NCBI RefSeq assembly: GCF_000422705.1
Contig: NZ_AUGO01000008.1
Coordinates: 62,001-126,000, forward strand
Source of the DNA: Flavobacterium soli DSM 19725
GTDB taxonomy: Bacteria > Bacteroidota > Bacteroidia > Flavobacteriales > Flavobacteriaceae
Direction of reading: 5' to 3'
Length of the DNA stretch: 64,000 nt
The notes beneath the pieces are model-generated. The model saw nothing but the letters and a program-made list of their open reading frames with translations, was not told where the DNA came from and searched no databases. The translations under genes were made by a program, and so were the position numbers. Below are positions 7,751-16,197 of the stretch, in pieces (the first letter of the stretch is position 1; each line of letters opens with the position of its first letter).

Positions 7751-10558
7751 CTATATGGATAGTATATACTCAACAAGCCCTTGTTCGTGAGGTAAATCCA
7801 TTTTTTTACGCAAACGATATCGTTTTATTTCAACACTTCTTACGGAAATATTCAATAATGGTGCAATTTCTTTCGATGAAAGGTTGAGTCTCAAATACGC
7901 ACAAAGCCTTAAATCATTAGGTGTTAGGGAAGAATGTGCAGCTTTTATTTTTTTCAAAAAGTCTTTATCTGCATTATTGAAAGCTTCCTTGAAGAGGTCC
8001 CAAGTATCTTCTTCACTGATGTTTTTATTGATTGTTGTGATTACGGTTTTGATATTTTTCGAATTATCATCTGTTTTTTTCAAATCTTCCTTGATGGATG
8101 TCAATAATTCATTTTTCTTAATCAGGCTCATAGTCGAAACAGCCAATTCGCGGTTCTTGCTATTTACATCAAGTTCCAATTGTTCATTCTTTATTTTTAG
8201 CAGTTCTTGTTCAACCTCCATTTCTTTTAATTCCAATTTTCTATTATTGTCTTCAATCAACTTGTTCTTTTGATTTTGATAATAAGAATTGTAAGCTTTA
8301 TGCACAAAAAATGCAATTATGAAGATAATGATCAGATAGATCAATATGGCTAAATTAGTAGCATACCAAGGTCGTTCAATTGTAAAGTGATAGACAATTG
8401 TATTTTCTGAAAGCGAATTCCCAACCCTAGCACGAACTTTAAAAGTATAATCTCCAAAAGGCAGATTTTTGAAACTTACATACGGTTTATTTGACCAAAC
8501 GCTCCATTCCTCAAAATAACCTTCAAGCAAGTATTGATATTCGGCTACAATATATTTGTTGTATTCTGGTACACTAAAATTGAACGTAAGATTATTGGAA
8601 ACAAAATCGATTTCTTCATCACCTGTAATGGAGATATAATGAATGTTCGAGTTGCTTTCATTTTTATAAACTGTATTTAAATTGATATTGAATTTATTGA
8701 AATTCAATTCATTAATGTTCATTGAATAGTAGCCGTCAGTAGTTCCAATAAAATAAATATTCTCTCCAATTCTCGAAATATTTTCATAACCAGGCATCGA
8801 ATTATTGAGTGAATAGGGGATAGGGATAGTGTTGAGTTTTGGCTCGCTACTCAATTTTCCTATAGTGAAATAATTAATATTATTTTTAGTAAAAAGCCAT
8901 AGTTTGTCGGATTTATCGACTATTAACTTCCCCGAACGATATTCGTCATTTTCAATCGCCTTGCTTAATATTAGGTCTTTTTCAAATTTTTTATTTTGGT
9001 TATTAAATTTGAAAATCCCTTCTTTTGAAGCATAAATTATCGTGTTGTTGAATTTTGCTAGACCTGCATTTTTTCCCTTTGCTGGCGATTTATAGGTTTC
9101 AAATTTTGTAACTTTTGTAAAATTACTGTTTAATAAAAGTCGGAAAATGGCTTTATATTCATGACTTACAATTATTTCGTTAGGCGAGTTAACTTCAAAA
9201 AATTTAGATGAATAATCAAAACCTGCAATTTTATTTTTGAATTTCCATCCTGAAGCCGTTTTCTCCAAAATACTAATTCCTGAATAATTCCCCTGAAGTA
9301 ATTGATTTGGATTATTAGGAAAGTTTTGAAACTTCCATGTTCCCGATTGGTTGTAAATCAAGCTCGAAGTACCCTCATTAATAACAAAAGTACCTGAATC
9401 ATGACCACAAAATAAGGTGTTGTCATATTCAAAAAGTGACCAAACTTGACCTTTCGTTCCGTTCACGATTTGATATTGCTCGTTTGAATTATTGGTTTTA
9501 TAAAATAATCCCTGATTTGTTCCTACATAGATTTTATTGTTAAATACCGTCGAAGAATAGACTGTTCCTAGAATTCCTGTCTTGTCGAAAAAGGTTTTTA
9601 TGGGAGAAGAAATATTCAAACAATCGATTCCATTATCAAGTCCAATCCAAAGATTTTTCTCCCGATCTTCAAATAATGAAAGGATTGTGTTATTGCTTAA
9701 TCCTTGATTTTGAGTGATATGGTATAATATTTTTCCTTCTGGACTTATGATAAAAACACCATTTGATATACTCCCTAAAGCAAAATTTCCATTATTCAAA
9801 ACGATACTTGCATAGATACTGGTAGAATTGAGCAAAGCATCAGCTTCAGTCGTCCATTTTAGAAGATTGCCATCTGAAAATTTATAAAATCCGCTGTATT
9901 GTGTTTGAATGAGGATGCCATCATTTGAAGAAAAAATATTCAAGACCTTTTTATTCTGCATGATTTTTTGATCGACTAAAATATGCGAATTCCCATTTTT
10001 AATTTCAAAAATACTTCCGTCAACGCTTTGAAAAAAGATACCGTCACGTGCTTTAAACGATTTTAAAATACCGCTTTTGGGTGTGATAATTTTGAACTGT
10101 TGGGTTTTGCTATCATAAATATAAATCCTATTCAATGATTGGAATATAACCCATTGATCATAGTTGATAATGTTCCAAAATTGTTCATCATCAATTAACT
10201 TTTCTTTTATTTTTTTGCTAAGAGAGGTATATTCGAGAATGCCTTTCTCATTCTTAATCCAAAAACCAAATTCCATGTAACATCCCGTATATACTGTGTT
10301 TTCAATCACTTTTACTGAACGAAGAATCGTTTCATTTGGTGATGGATAAAGTCTCCAATTTGCACCATTAAATTCTAGTAATCCTTCGTTGTTAGCAATG
10401 TAGATGAAGTTTTTTTTATCTTGATCAAGCATCCAATTTTGGTTTCCAGCACCATATTCTTCCGAACTATATTTCACAATAGACGGCAACTCTTGTGCAA
10501 CTCCAAGAAAAGAAACGGTAAAGAAAAGAAGCACTAATTTTAGAGGAAAAACTTTCAT
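7751..10558 (-). CDS. Membrane-bound one-component regulator: beta-propeller sensor, Y_Y_Y domain, TM, coiled coil, LuxR-type HTH
   Basis: Predicted inner-membrane transcription regulator of 935 residues that would sense glycan fragments in the periplasm. After a signal peptide (cut near LGVAQ) come two-component-propeller repeats (about 25-620, for example NLWIGLDNGIDCLN). A Y_Y_Y domain follows at about 665-745 (YQYLLEGYFEEWSVWS, FGDYTFKVRARVG), then one membrane helix at about 758-780 and a charged coiled coil to about 850. The C-terminal HTH (about 870-935) has LTPNDLRLCAYLRLNLSSKE and ISVRSVEIKRYRLRKKM. There is no histidine kinase or receiver domain, so sensing and DNA binding are in one chain, a layout comparable to SusR. 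It lies between susC and the secreted module protein and probably regulates both transcripts. Confidence 0.88.
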   Translation of the reverse strand: MKVFPLKLVLLFFTVSFLGVAQELPSIVKYSSEEYGAGNQNWMLDQDKKNFIYIANNEGLLEFNGANWRLYPSPNETILRSVKVIENTVYTGCYMEFGFWIKNEKGILEYTSLSKKIKEKLIDDEQFWNIINYDQWVIFQSLNRIYIYDSKTQQFKIITPKSGILKSFKARDGIFFQSVDGSIFEIKNGNSHILVDQKIMQNKKVLNIFSSNDGILIQTQYSGFYKFSDGNLLKWTTEADALLNSTSIYASIVLNNGNFALGSISNGVFIISPEGKILYHITQNQGLSNNTILSLFEDREKNLWIGLDNGIDCLNISSPIKTFFDKTGILGTVYSSTVFNNKIYVGTNQGLFYKTNNSNEQYQIVNGTKGQVWSLFEYDNTLFCGHDSGTFVINEGTSSLIYNQSGTWKFQNFPNNPNQLLQGNYSGISILEKTASGWKFKNKIAGFDYSSKFFEVNSPNEIIVSHEYKAIFRLLLNSNFTKVTKFETYKSPAKGKNAGLAKFNNTIIYASKEGIFKFNNQNKKFEKDLILSKAIENDEYRSGKLIVDKSDKLWLFTKNNINYFTIGKLSSEPKLNTIPIPYSLNNSMPGYENISRIGENIYFIGTTDGYYSMNINELNFNKFNINLNTVYKNESNSNIHYISITGDEEIDFVSNNLTFNFSVPEYNKYIVAEYQYLLEGYFEEWSVWSNKPYVSFKNLPFGDYTFKVRARVGNSLSENTIVYHFTIERPWYATNLAILIYLIIIFIIAFFVHKAYNSYYQNQKNKLIEDNNRKLELKEMEVEQELLKIKNEQLELDVNSKNRELAVSTMSLIKKNELLTSIKEDLKKTDDNSKNIKTVITTINKNISEEDTWDLFKEAFNNADKDFLKKIKAAHSSLTPNDLRLCAYLRLNLSSKEIAPLLNISVRSVEIKRYRLRKKMDLPHEQGLVEYILSI

Positions 10559-10644
10559 AATCGAATTTAAATAGGTTGCTAAAGATAGAAATATAAATAG
10601 GTTTTGTCAAAAAAAGCAACGTTATTTTACGGTGCTTCGTATAA

Positions 10645-10680
10645 TAAAAAAGCACGTTTTTTCGTAGAAAAAACGTGCTT
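10645..10680 (-). terminator. Rho-independent terminator of the three-module protein gene
   Basis: A perfect 14-bp inverted repeat (10650-10663 with 10667-10680, loop GTA) is followed on the minus strand by a run of six T. It lies 18 bp after the stop at 10698, so the transcript of that gene should end before the regulator gene. Confidence 0.88.
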
Positions 10681-10697
10681 GCTGACTAAAAAAAAAA

Positions 10698-12527
10698 TTA
10701 TTTTTTAATGATTCTTGATGTAGTTACTTTTCCTTCTACGGTTACTTTGGCGATATAAACTCCGCTTTGAAAACCTGAAAGGTTAATAGTTTCATTGTTT
10801 TTGAATGAATTTATTGATAGTATTTCTTGTCCAAGTAGGTTATAAAAGGTGATGTTGTCAATTGTTTTTTCAGCACTTACATGGAAGAAATCGCTAACTG
10901 GATTAGGATACATTTTCACTGAAGAAATTTTAAAATCCTCAGTCGCTAAAGCTCCATTACTGAAATAAACATTATCTACATATACTTTAGAACCCCCACC
11001 AACAAAGATCAACTGGGCAATATTTTCCATTGTTGTCAATCCTACAAAATCTGTTAAAGGAATACTCATCGTTACCCATAGGCTTTGAGCCGGATTGTCA
11101 AAAGTCAATTCATGTTCTACGTCATCGCCACCTTGAAAGATTCCGTTTGCACCAAAATCTACCAATTTAATTTTGAATTGCGTGAAAGTTGGCGACCAAA
11201 CATCTACATTGAAATGTGTCATACCCGTGATGTCAAGCTGAGAAGTAACGGTTTCGATACCCACAAAGTTTAGAGAGGTATATTTTTTCGTGTCGTTTCC
11301 TGCAACCTGAACATCCTCCAAAGTCGCATCCGACCAATCTGTTTTCCAAGTGTCAACCGTAACATTTGTATAGGCATTGCTAAACATCGAGATTACATTT
11401 GCAGCATCCATCGTTGGAGTAGGTGCTGCAACTGTTGGGTCTGAAGGGATAACAATAACTGTTTCGTTACTAAAATAGACATTATCAATATATACTTTTG
11501 CACCACTTGCTACAAAGATAATTTGGGAGATATGTTGCAATGAAGTTAGATTTTCAAATTCTGCCAAAGGAATGGTATAGGAATTCCAAGTAGATTGTGC
11601 AGGACTATTAAAAGTGATTTCATGTTCAGAGTCGTCACCGCCTTGAAAAACACCATTAGGGCCAAAATCAACCAATTTTATTTTGAAAACAGTGAAGTCA
11701 GGCGACCATACATCTACATTAAAAGCAGTCATACCCGAAGCATCGATTTGAGAAGTCACGGTTTCAACTCCTACAAAAACCAAAGGATCATATTTTTTCA
11801 CATCGTCTCCTGCAATTTGAACGTCTTCTAACGTAGCATCCGACCATTCTGTTTTCCACGTATCAACTGCAACGTTGGTATAGGCGTTACTAAATAGTGA
11901 AATTACATCAGCTTGCGGCAATATTGGAAGTGGAGCTGCTACTATAGGATCTGTTGGAACCGTACTTGCTTCGTTCGTAAAATATACATTGTCAATAAAT
12001 ACAGTTCCTGTACCAACTGGCATTCCTGAGAAAATAAGTTGTGCAATATGCTCTTTGTTTATCAAATTTGTAAAATTAGTCAAAGGGATGTCATAACTTA
12101 CCCAGCCATTTTGAGCAGGTGTTTCAAATATAATTTCATGCTCAGTATCATCGCCACCTTGAAAAGCACCATTTGCGCCAAAATCCACTAGTTTGATTCT
12201 GAAGGTTGTAAGGTTGGGTGTCCATATGTCAACATGAAAATAAAGCATGTCACCAGCATCAATAAGGTTAGGGCCAACCGTTTCAATACCAACGAAACTA
12301 AGGTTAGAGTACTTCTTTACATCGTTTCCTGCAATGGATAAATCTTCCAAGGCTCCAGCTGACCATTCCGTTATCCAAGTATCAACTGGAACATTGGTAT
12401 AAGTGTTGCTAAACATTGAAATAACATTCGCCGGATTTCGTGTAGGAACCGGTGGTGCATCTGTTGGAGCTTGCGAAAAGCCGTAAGAACAAATTAAAAG
12501 GAAAATCGTTTGCGTAATTTTTTTCAT
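10698..12527 (-). CDS. Secreted non-catalytic protein of three tandem IDNVYF modules with a T9SS type A sorting tail
   Basis: 609 residues. A signal peptide (cut near YGFSQ) is followed by three copies of the module also found twice in the lipoprotein at 1349-2950. Copies lie at about residues 30-185, 200-350 and 372-520. Each begins VISxFSN-YTNV-VDTW, contains KLVDFGxNGxFQGGDD-EHE, and ends YIDNVYF or YVDNVYF. The last 75 residues (MYPNPVSDFFHVSAE to TSRIIKK) are a type A T9SS sorting domain, so the protein should be released or anchored outside the cell. No glycosidase domain is present. I infer a soluble or surface polysaccharide-binding protein serving the locus. A matching -7 box (12553-12560) and operator-like words lie upstream. 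Confidence 0.85.
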   Translation of the reverse strand: MKKITQTIFLLICSYGFSQAPTDAPPVPTRNPANVISMFSNTYTNVPVDTWITEWSAGALEDLSIAGNDVKKYSNLSFVGIETVGPNLIDAGDMLYFHVDIWTPNLTTFRIKLVDFGANGAFQGGDDTEHEIIFETPAQNGWVSYDIPLTNFTNLINKEHIAQLIFSGMPVGTGTVFIDNVYFTNEASTVPTDPIVAAPLPILPQADVISLFSNAYTNVAVDTWKTEWSDATLEDVQIAGDDVKKYDPLVFVGVETVTSQIDASGMTAFNVDVWSPDFTVFKIKLVDFGPNGVFQGGDDSEHEITFNSPAQSTWNSYTIPLAEFENLTSLQHISQIIFVASGAKVYIDNVYFSNETVIVIPSDPTVAAPTPTMDAANVISMFSNAYTNVTVDTWKTDWSDATLEDVQVAGNDTKKYTSLNFVGIETVTSQLDITGMTHFNVDVWSPTFTQFKIKLVDFGANGIFQGGDDVEHELTFDNPAQSLWVTMSIPLTDFVGLTTMENIAQLIFVGGGSKVYVDNVYFSNGALATEDFKISSVKMYPNPVSDFFHVSAEKTIDNITFYNLLGQEILSINSFKNNETINLSGFQSGVYIAKVTVEGKVTTSRIIKK

Positions 12528-12552
12528 GATACTATTGTTTTTTGTTGTATCT

Positions 12553-12560
12553 CAAATTTA
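12553..12560 (-). promoter_or_regulatory. -7 promoter box for the three-module protein
   Basis: On the minus strand the sequence reads TAAATTTG, an exact match to the Bacteroidetes -7 consensus TAnnTTTG, 26 bp before the ATG at 12527. I see no good -33 TTTG at the expected spacing, which would fit a promoter that depends on an activator. Confidence 0.55.
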
Positions 12561-12660
12561 GGATTGAAATAGAAGATTTGTATAAAAACCAACTATATAA
12601 AAACTATACAAATTGTAAACTATTTAAAACACAACTAAAACATGGTTTTGCGAAAGATTT

Positions 12661-12729
12661 TTAGAGTAATATTCCATTAATAATAAGGTTTGATAATGAT
12701 GTAAAATGCAAAATGTTGTGGTAATGTAT
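12661..12729 (-). promoter_or_regulatory. Putative double operator upstream of the three-module protein gene
   Basis: TTAGAGTAAT (12661-12670) and TGTTGTGGTAATGTAT (12714-12729) are exact copies of words upstream of susC, in the same order and orientation relative to the gene. The distance between word starts is 53 bp here and 64 bp at susC, a difference of about one helical turn. Confidence 0.55.
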
Positions 12730-12984
12730 TGTTTTTTTAGAGAAAATTTTATAAGTATTTTTATGTATTTGATTAATTTTAATAGAAAAAAGTGTCAAAT
12801 TCTTATTTATATCCTATGGAATTGAATTAATGAGAATTACATTATTGCAATTATAAAGTCTAAATAGTTGATAATATGGCAATTGATTTATTGATTTTAA
12901 GAAATTAGTAATCTTTATTCAAATTTTAACAAATTAGATTGTAATAAATCCCTATTTTCGCTCGTTAACAATAAAAATTTAAAC

Positions 12985-13449
12985 ATGAAAAAGATGAAAA
13001 GAGCGATTTTAACAGCGTTTGTATTAGTAGGTTTAACGTTAACTTCTTGTGGAAGTGATGACAACGGAGGAGGTGCAGAAGCATCTATTGTTGGAAAATG
13101 GAATCCATTAAAAACAGAAACTAAAGTAGGAAATTCTCCTGCTCAAGTTGAAAACTATGATGGACATGAGCCTGGTTGTGATAAGGATTATTTTGAATTT
13201 GTTCAAAGTGGTAGCCTAAGAGAAGTGGTTTATTTCAAAAACGTTTCTGACGTTTGTACAGAAGATGAAGCTCAACCATCTAGTTGGGTGAAAAATGACA
13301 ATACCTTGACTATTAATGATGGTCAATATGATGGTGTTTATCAAATTAAAAGATTAACCAGTTCAGATTTACAGCTTTCTACTGAAGTTTCTTTTCCAGG
13401 TGGAACAACAACAACATTGACACTTTTTTTCAAAAAAGCTGCTAACTAA
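12985..13449 (+). CDS. Lipocalin-like lipoprotein
   Basis: 154-residue predicted lipoprotein. The signal ends at a lipobox Cys (TLTSC) followed by the acidic GSDDN typical of surface lipoproteins in this phylum. The mature part begins IVGKWNPLKTET, like the first strand of lipocalin-like (Lipocalin_4/5-type) domains, and continues as short alternating strands ending in FFKKAAN. Two Cys in the middle (EPGCDKDYF, VCTEDE) could form a disulfide. A second start lies three codons downstream (MKRAIL). Function is unknown; it is a single-gene unit closed by a strong terminator. Confidence 0.75.
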   Translation: MKKMKRAILTAFVLVGLTLTSCGSDDNGGGAEASIVGKWNPLKTETKVGNSPAQVENYDGHEPGCDKDYFEFVQSGSLREVVYFKNVSDVCTEDEAQPSSWVKNDNTLTINDGQYDGVYQIKRLTSSDLQLSTEVSFPGGTTTTLTLFFKKAAN

Positions 13450-13470
13450 AAAGAAGTTGTATTAAAAAAG

Positions 13471-13509
13471 AAAAGCCTTAAACTTAGAGTAGTTTAGGGC
13501 TTTTTTTTT
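13471..13509 (+). terminator. Rho-independent terminator of the lipocalin-like gene
   Basis: A 14-bp stem (13471-13484 with 13491-13504, one G-T pair) with a 6-base loop is followed by a run of nine T, 22 bp after the stop at 13449. Confidence 0.9.
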
Positions 13510-13526
13510 ATGACTAATAGGTTCTT

Positions 13527-13802
13527 TTAAACAATCTCAGCACTCAATCCTGCATCCAGGAGTTGGGTACACTGCGGTTTTAATTCGTCTAAAGATCCTG
13601 TTTTTACTGTACATTTTCCTTTGTAGTGTACTAATATTGCACATTGTTCAGCCTGTTCTGCTGTATGGTTGCAAACTCTGATGAGTGTTTCAATTACATG
13701 ATCAAATGTATTTACATCGTCATTAAATAAAACAATTTCGTTGTTTAGCCCTACAGCTTCTTCAACCAAAACCTCTTCTAAAACTTTTTCGATTGTACTC
13801 AT
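13527..13802 (-). CDS. clpS: ATP-dependent Clp protease adaptor ClpS
   Basis: 91-residue adaptor that delivers N-degron substrates to ClpA/ClpC-ClpP. The core signatures of the family are visible: EIVLFNDDVNTFDHVIETL (N-end recognition region), the helix around CNHTAEQAEQCAILVHYKGKC, and the final VKTGSLDEL segment. The length is typical. The gene starts 36 bp after prmA on the same strand, so the two are probably co-transcribed. Confidence 0.95.
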   Translation of the reverse strand: MSTIEKVLEEVLVEEAVGLNNEIVLFNDDVNTFDHVIETLIRVCNHTAEQAEQCAILVHYKGKCTVKTGSLDELKPQCTQLLDAGLSAEIV

Positions 13803-13838
13803 TTTAAATTGTATACTGATTTGAATCTGGAAACAAAT

Positions 13839-14675
13839 TTACGAATTTATATATTTTAAAGAAACCCAATTATTTCTTTTAAATTTCTTAACATACGTTA
13901 AACCTTGTTCTTTACAGGAGGCATCAATGAATGGAATATCCTCTTCATAAAAACCACTTAAAAGCAAAATACCCTCTTTATTGAGGCACTTCACATAAGC
14001 TTCCATATCATTCAAAAGGATGTTTCTGTTGATGTTGGCTATAATCAAGTCATATTTTTTACCTTCCAATATTGTTGCATCACCTTCATAAACAGTGATG
14101 TGACGGCAATTGTTCCGTTCGGCATTTTCGATAGAATTTAAGTAGCACCAGTTGTCAATATCAATGGCGTCAATTGGCTGAGCACCTTTCATTTCGGCTA
14201 AAATGGCTAAAATAGCAGTTCCGCATCCCATATCCAGGGTTTTTAGACCTCTAACATCTGTTTCCAGTAAATGCTGAATCATCATGTGGGTGGTTTCGTG
14301 ATGTCCGGTACCGAAACTCATCTTAGGCTCGATCACGATATCAAACTCGGCATTGGTTTTAGGATGAAAAGGTGCACGAACATGGCATTTTCCGTCCACA
14401 TCAATTGGTTCGAAATTTTTCTCCCATTCTTCATTCCAGTTTACTTGTTCTATTTCTTCAATTGTATAGGAAATCGTAAACTCAGGCGAACTCAGAATTT
14501 GAATATCTTCCAAAACATCTTCTGTCCACAGCTGCTTCTGGATGTAGGCAACCACACCAAAATCGCTTTCTGTAAAGCTTTCAAAAGGTTTTTCGCCCAA
14601 TTCGGCTACTAATATTTCTGAGCCAAGCTCTTTCGGTTCGACCGTAAAATGATATCCTAGATAGGTATTTGCCAT
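13839..14675 (-). CDS. prmA: Ribosomal protein L11 methyltransferase PrmA
   Basis: SAM-dependent enzyme that trimethylates ribosomal protein L11, 278 residues from the chosen start. The N-terminal substrate-binding domain contains WNEEWEKNFEPI. The catalytic domain has PKMSFGTGHHETTHMMI, the SAM motif LDMGCGTAILAILAEMKGA, and the NPPF-equivalent IANINRNILL. The open frame extends 11 codons further upstream, but the start at 14675 (MANTYLGYHF) matches the family and lies 15 bp after a good -7 box (TAccTTTG, minus strand at 14691-14698). Confidence 0.94.
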   Translation of the reverse strand: MANTYLGYHFTVEPKELGSEILVAELGEKPFESFTESDFGVVAYIQKQLWTEDVLEDIQILSSPEFTISYTIEEIEQVNWNEEWEKNFEPIDVDGKCHVRAPFHPKTNAEFDIVIEPKMSFGTGHHETTHMMIQHLLETDVRGLKTLDMGCGTAILAILAEMKGAQPIDAIDIDNWCYLNSIENAERNNCRHITVYEGDATILEGKKYDLIIANINRNILLNDMEAYVKCLNKEGILLLSGFYEEDIPFIDASCKEQGLTYVKKFKRNNWVSLKYINS

Positions 14676-14690
14676 AACATTAAATTTTTG

Positions 14691-14741
14691 CAAAGGTAAT
14701 ATTATCATAACATACGGTAAGTAAATTTAATATTAAGTTTG
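14691..14741. promoter_or_regulatory. Divergent -7 boxes for prmA and the porin gene
   Basis: TACCTTTG on the minus strand (14691-14698) faces prmA; TAAGTTTG on the plus strand (14734-14741) faces the porin gene. Both match TAnnTTTG and lie 15 and 24 bp before their start codons. No clear -33 element was found for either. Confidence 0.55.
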
Positions 14742-14765
14742 CATCAACTTAACACAACTGGTTTA

Positions 14766-15989
14766 ATGAAAAAAACAATTGCAATTTTTGCACTATTCTT
14801 CGCTTATTCGTTGAATGCTCAAGTTACTATTAAGCAAGCAACTGATGACAATGATTTAAAACTTTCCACTTTACCTTACTATAATTTCGGAAAAGGTATT
14901 GGATTGACTTCTCCCGACAGTTTATTTCAACTTAATATTCGATTCAGGATGCAAAATCGTGTTACCTATATCGAAAACGAAGACGAAAAACCGGCTTATG
15001 ACGGACAAATTCGCCGTCTTAGACTGCGTTTTGATGGTTATGTAGGAAATCCTAAGTTTTTGTATGCCATTCAATTATCTTTTTCTCCGGGAGATGTTGG
15101 CGAAGTAATCCCTGGCGAAAATATCAATATTATTCGTGATGCGGTAGTTTTTTATAGGCCTAATAAAAGCTGGAATATCAGTTTTGGGCAAACTAAGCTT
15201 CCAGGAAACCGTCAGCGTGTTAATTCCTCTGGAGGTTTGCAACTTACAGATCGTTCCATCAACAATGCAAGATTTACTATTGATAGGGATTTTGGGTTTC
15301 AGGTGCACAACTTGAATGAGTTTAAGGACAAATTTTCATACAATCTAAAAGGCGCTGTCTCTACTGGTGAAGGTCGAAATGTTACAGGAAAAGCCGATGA
15401 TGGGGTAGCGGTTACTGGAAAAGCAGAGATTTTTCCGTTTGGCGCATTTCAAAAAGATGGAACTTATTTTGAAGGTGATGTCCTTCGTGAGCCTAAGCCA
15501 AAGTTGATGCTTTCAGGTGCTTTTCAGCAAAATAATCACGCAAAACGCACACAAGGCCAACTAGGAAGTGACTTGTTTGAGGCACGAACAATGAAATCTG
15601 TAATGCTGGATGCTATGCTAAAATATAATGGTTGGGCAGCGATGACGAGCTATATGTCTAGAACAACCAATGAGAATGCGGTAACTTTTAACCCTGATGA
15701 TGCTACCAATTTTAATTATGCTTATATAGGGAGTGGGTTTGATTATCAATTGAGTTATGTTTTTCCGTCCAATTATGAAATTATTGGAAGATATTCGACT
15801 CAAAAAGTAGGAGACGACATCATGCTTCTCGCTCCAGATCAAAAACAATACAGTCTAGGAGTTACTAAATATATTTGGGAGCATACCTTCAAAATCCAAA
15901 CGGAATTGACTTTTGATAACCTTAATTACCACGAGGGAAGCACTAAAAACAATTGGTATTTGCGTTTTCAAGTCGAAATAGGAATATAA
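14766..15989 (+). CDS. OprP/OprO-like outer-membrane porin
   Basis: 407-residue predicted beta-barrel with a signal peptide cut near YSLNAQ. The barrel part resembles phosphate-selective porins O/P: RMQNRVTYIENED near the N-terminus, GQIRRLRLRFDGYVGNPKFLYAIQLSFS, SFGQTKLPGNRQRVNSSGGLQLTDRS, and a final strand ending in YLRFQVEIGI. The frame opens nine codons further upstream, but the ATG at 14766 gives the normal signal peptide. In Bacteroidetes such porins are often linked to phosphate or pyrophosphate uptake; the substrate cannot be read here. Confidence 0.85.
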   Translation: MKKTIAIFALFFAYSLNAQVTIKQATDDNDLKLSTLPYYNFGKGIGLTSPDSLFQLNIRFRMQNRVTYIENEDEKPAYDGQIRRLRLRFDGYVGNPKFLYAIQLSFSPGDVGEVIPGENINIIRDAVVFYRPNKSWNISFGQTKLPGNRQRVNSSGGLQLTDRSINNARFTIDRDFGFQVHNLNEFKDKFSYNLKGAVSTGEGRNVTGKADDGVAVTGKAEIFPFGAFQKDGTYFEGDVLREPKPKLMLSGAFQQNNHAKRTQGQLGSDLFEARTMKSVMLDAMLKYNGWAAMTSYMSRTTNENAVTFNPDDATNFNYAYIGSGFDYQLSYVFPSNYEIIGRYSTQKVGDDIMLLAPDQKQYSLGVTKYIWEHTFKIQTELTFDNLNYHEGSTKNNWYLRFQVEIGI

Positions 15990-16197
15990 TTCTGACAAGC
16001 TGGATATTTTTACGCTTCGTAAATCTCTTAAATAATGAAAATAAATCAAGTGAAGGAATTATATATTGAATTATATTTTTATATTTACTTAAAATATTTC
16101 ATTTTTGTTAAATAAGCTAAAAAAAATACATTATTCTTTGCGGTATTAATTTTTAAATATATTTTTACGTTAGTTAATTAAACCTTATTATTTTATT

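Larger units (their letters stand above)
12528..12984. other. 457-bp AT-rich intergenic region between divergent genes
   Basis: It holds the -7 box and operator words described for the minus-strand gene. The remainder, toward the plus-strand lipoprotein gene at 12985, is very AT-rich. A weak -7-like TATTTTCG lies about 30 bp before that start. I see no other gene or RNA. Confidence 0.6.
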
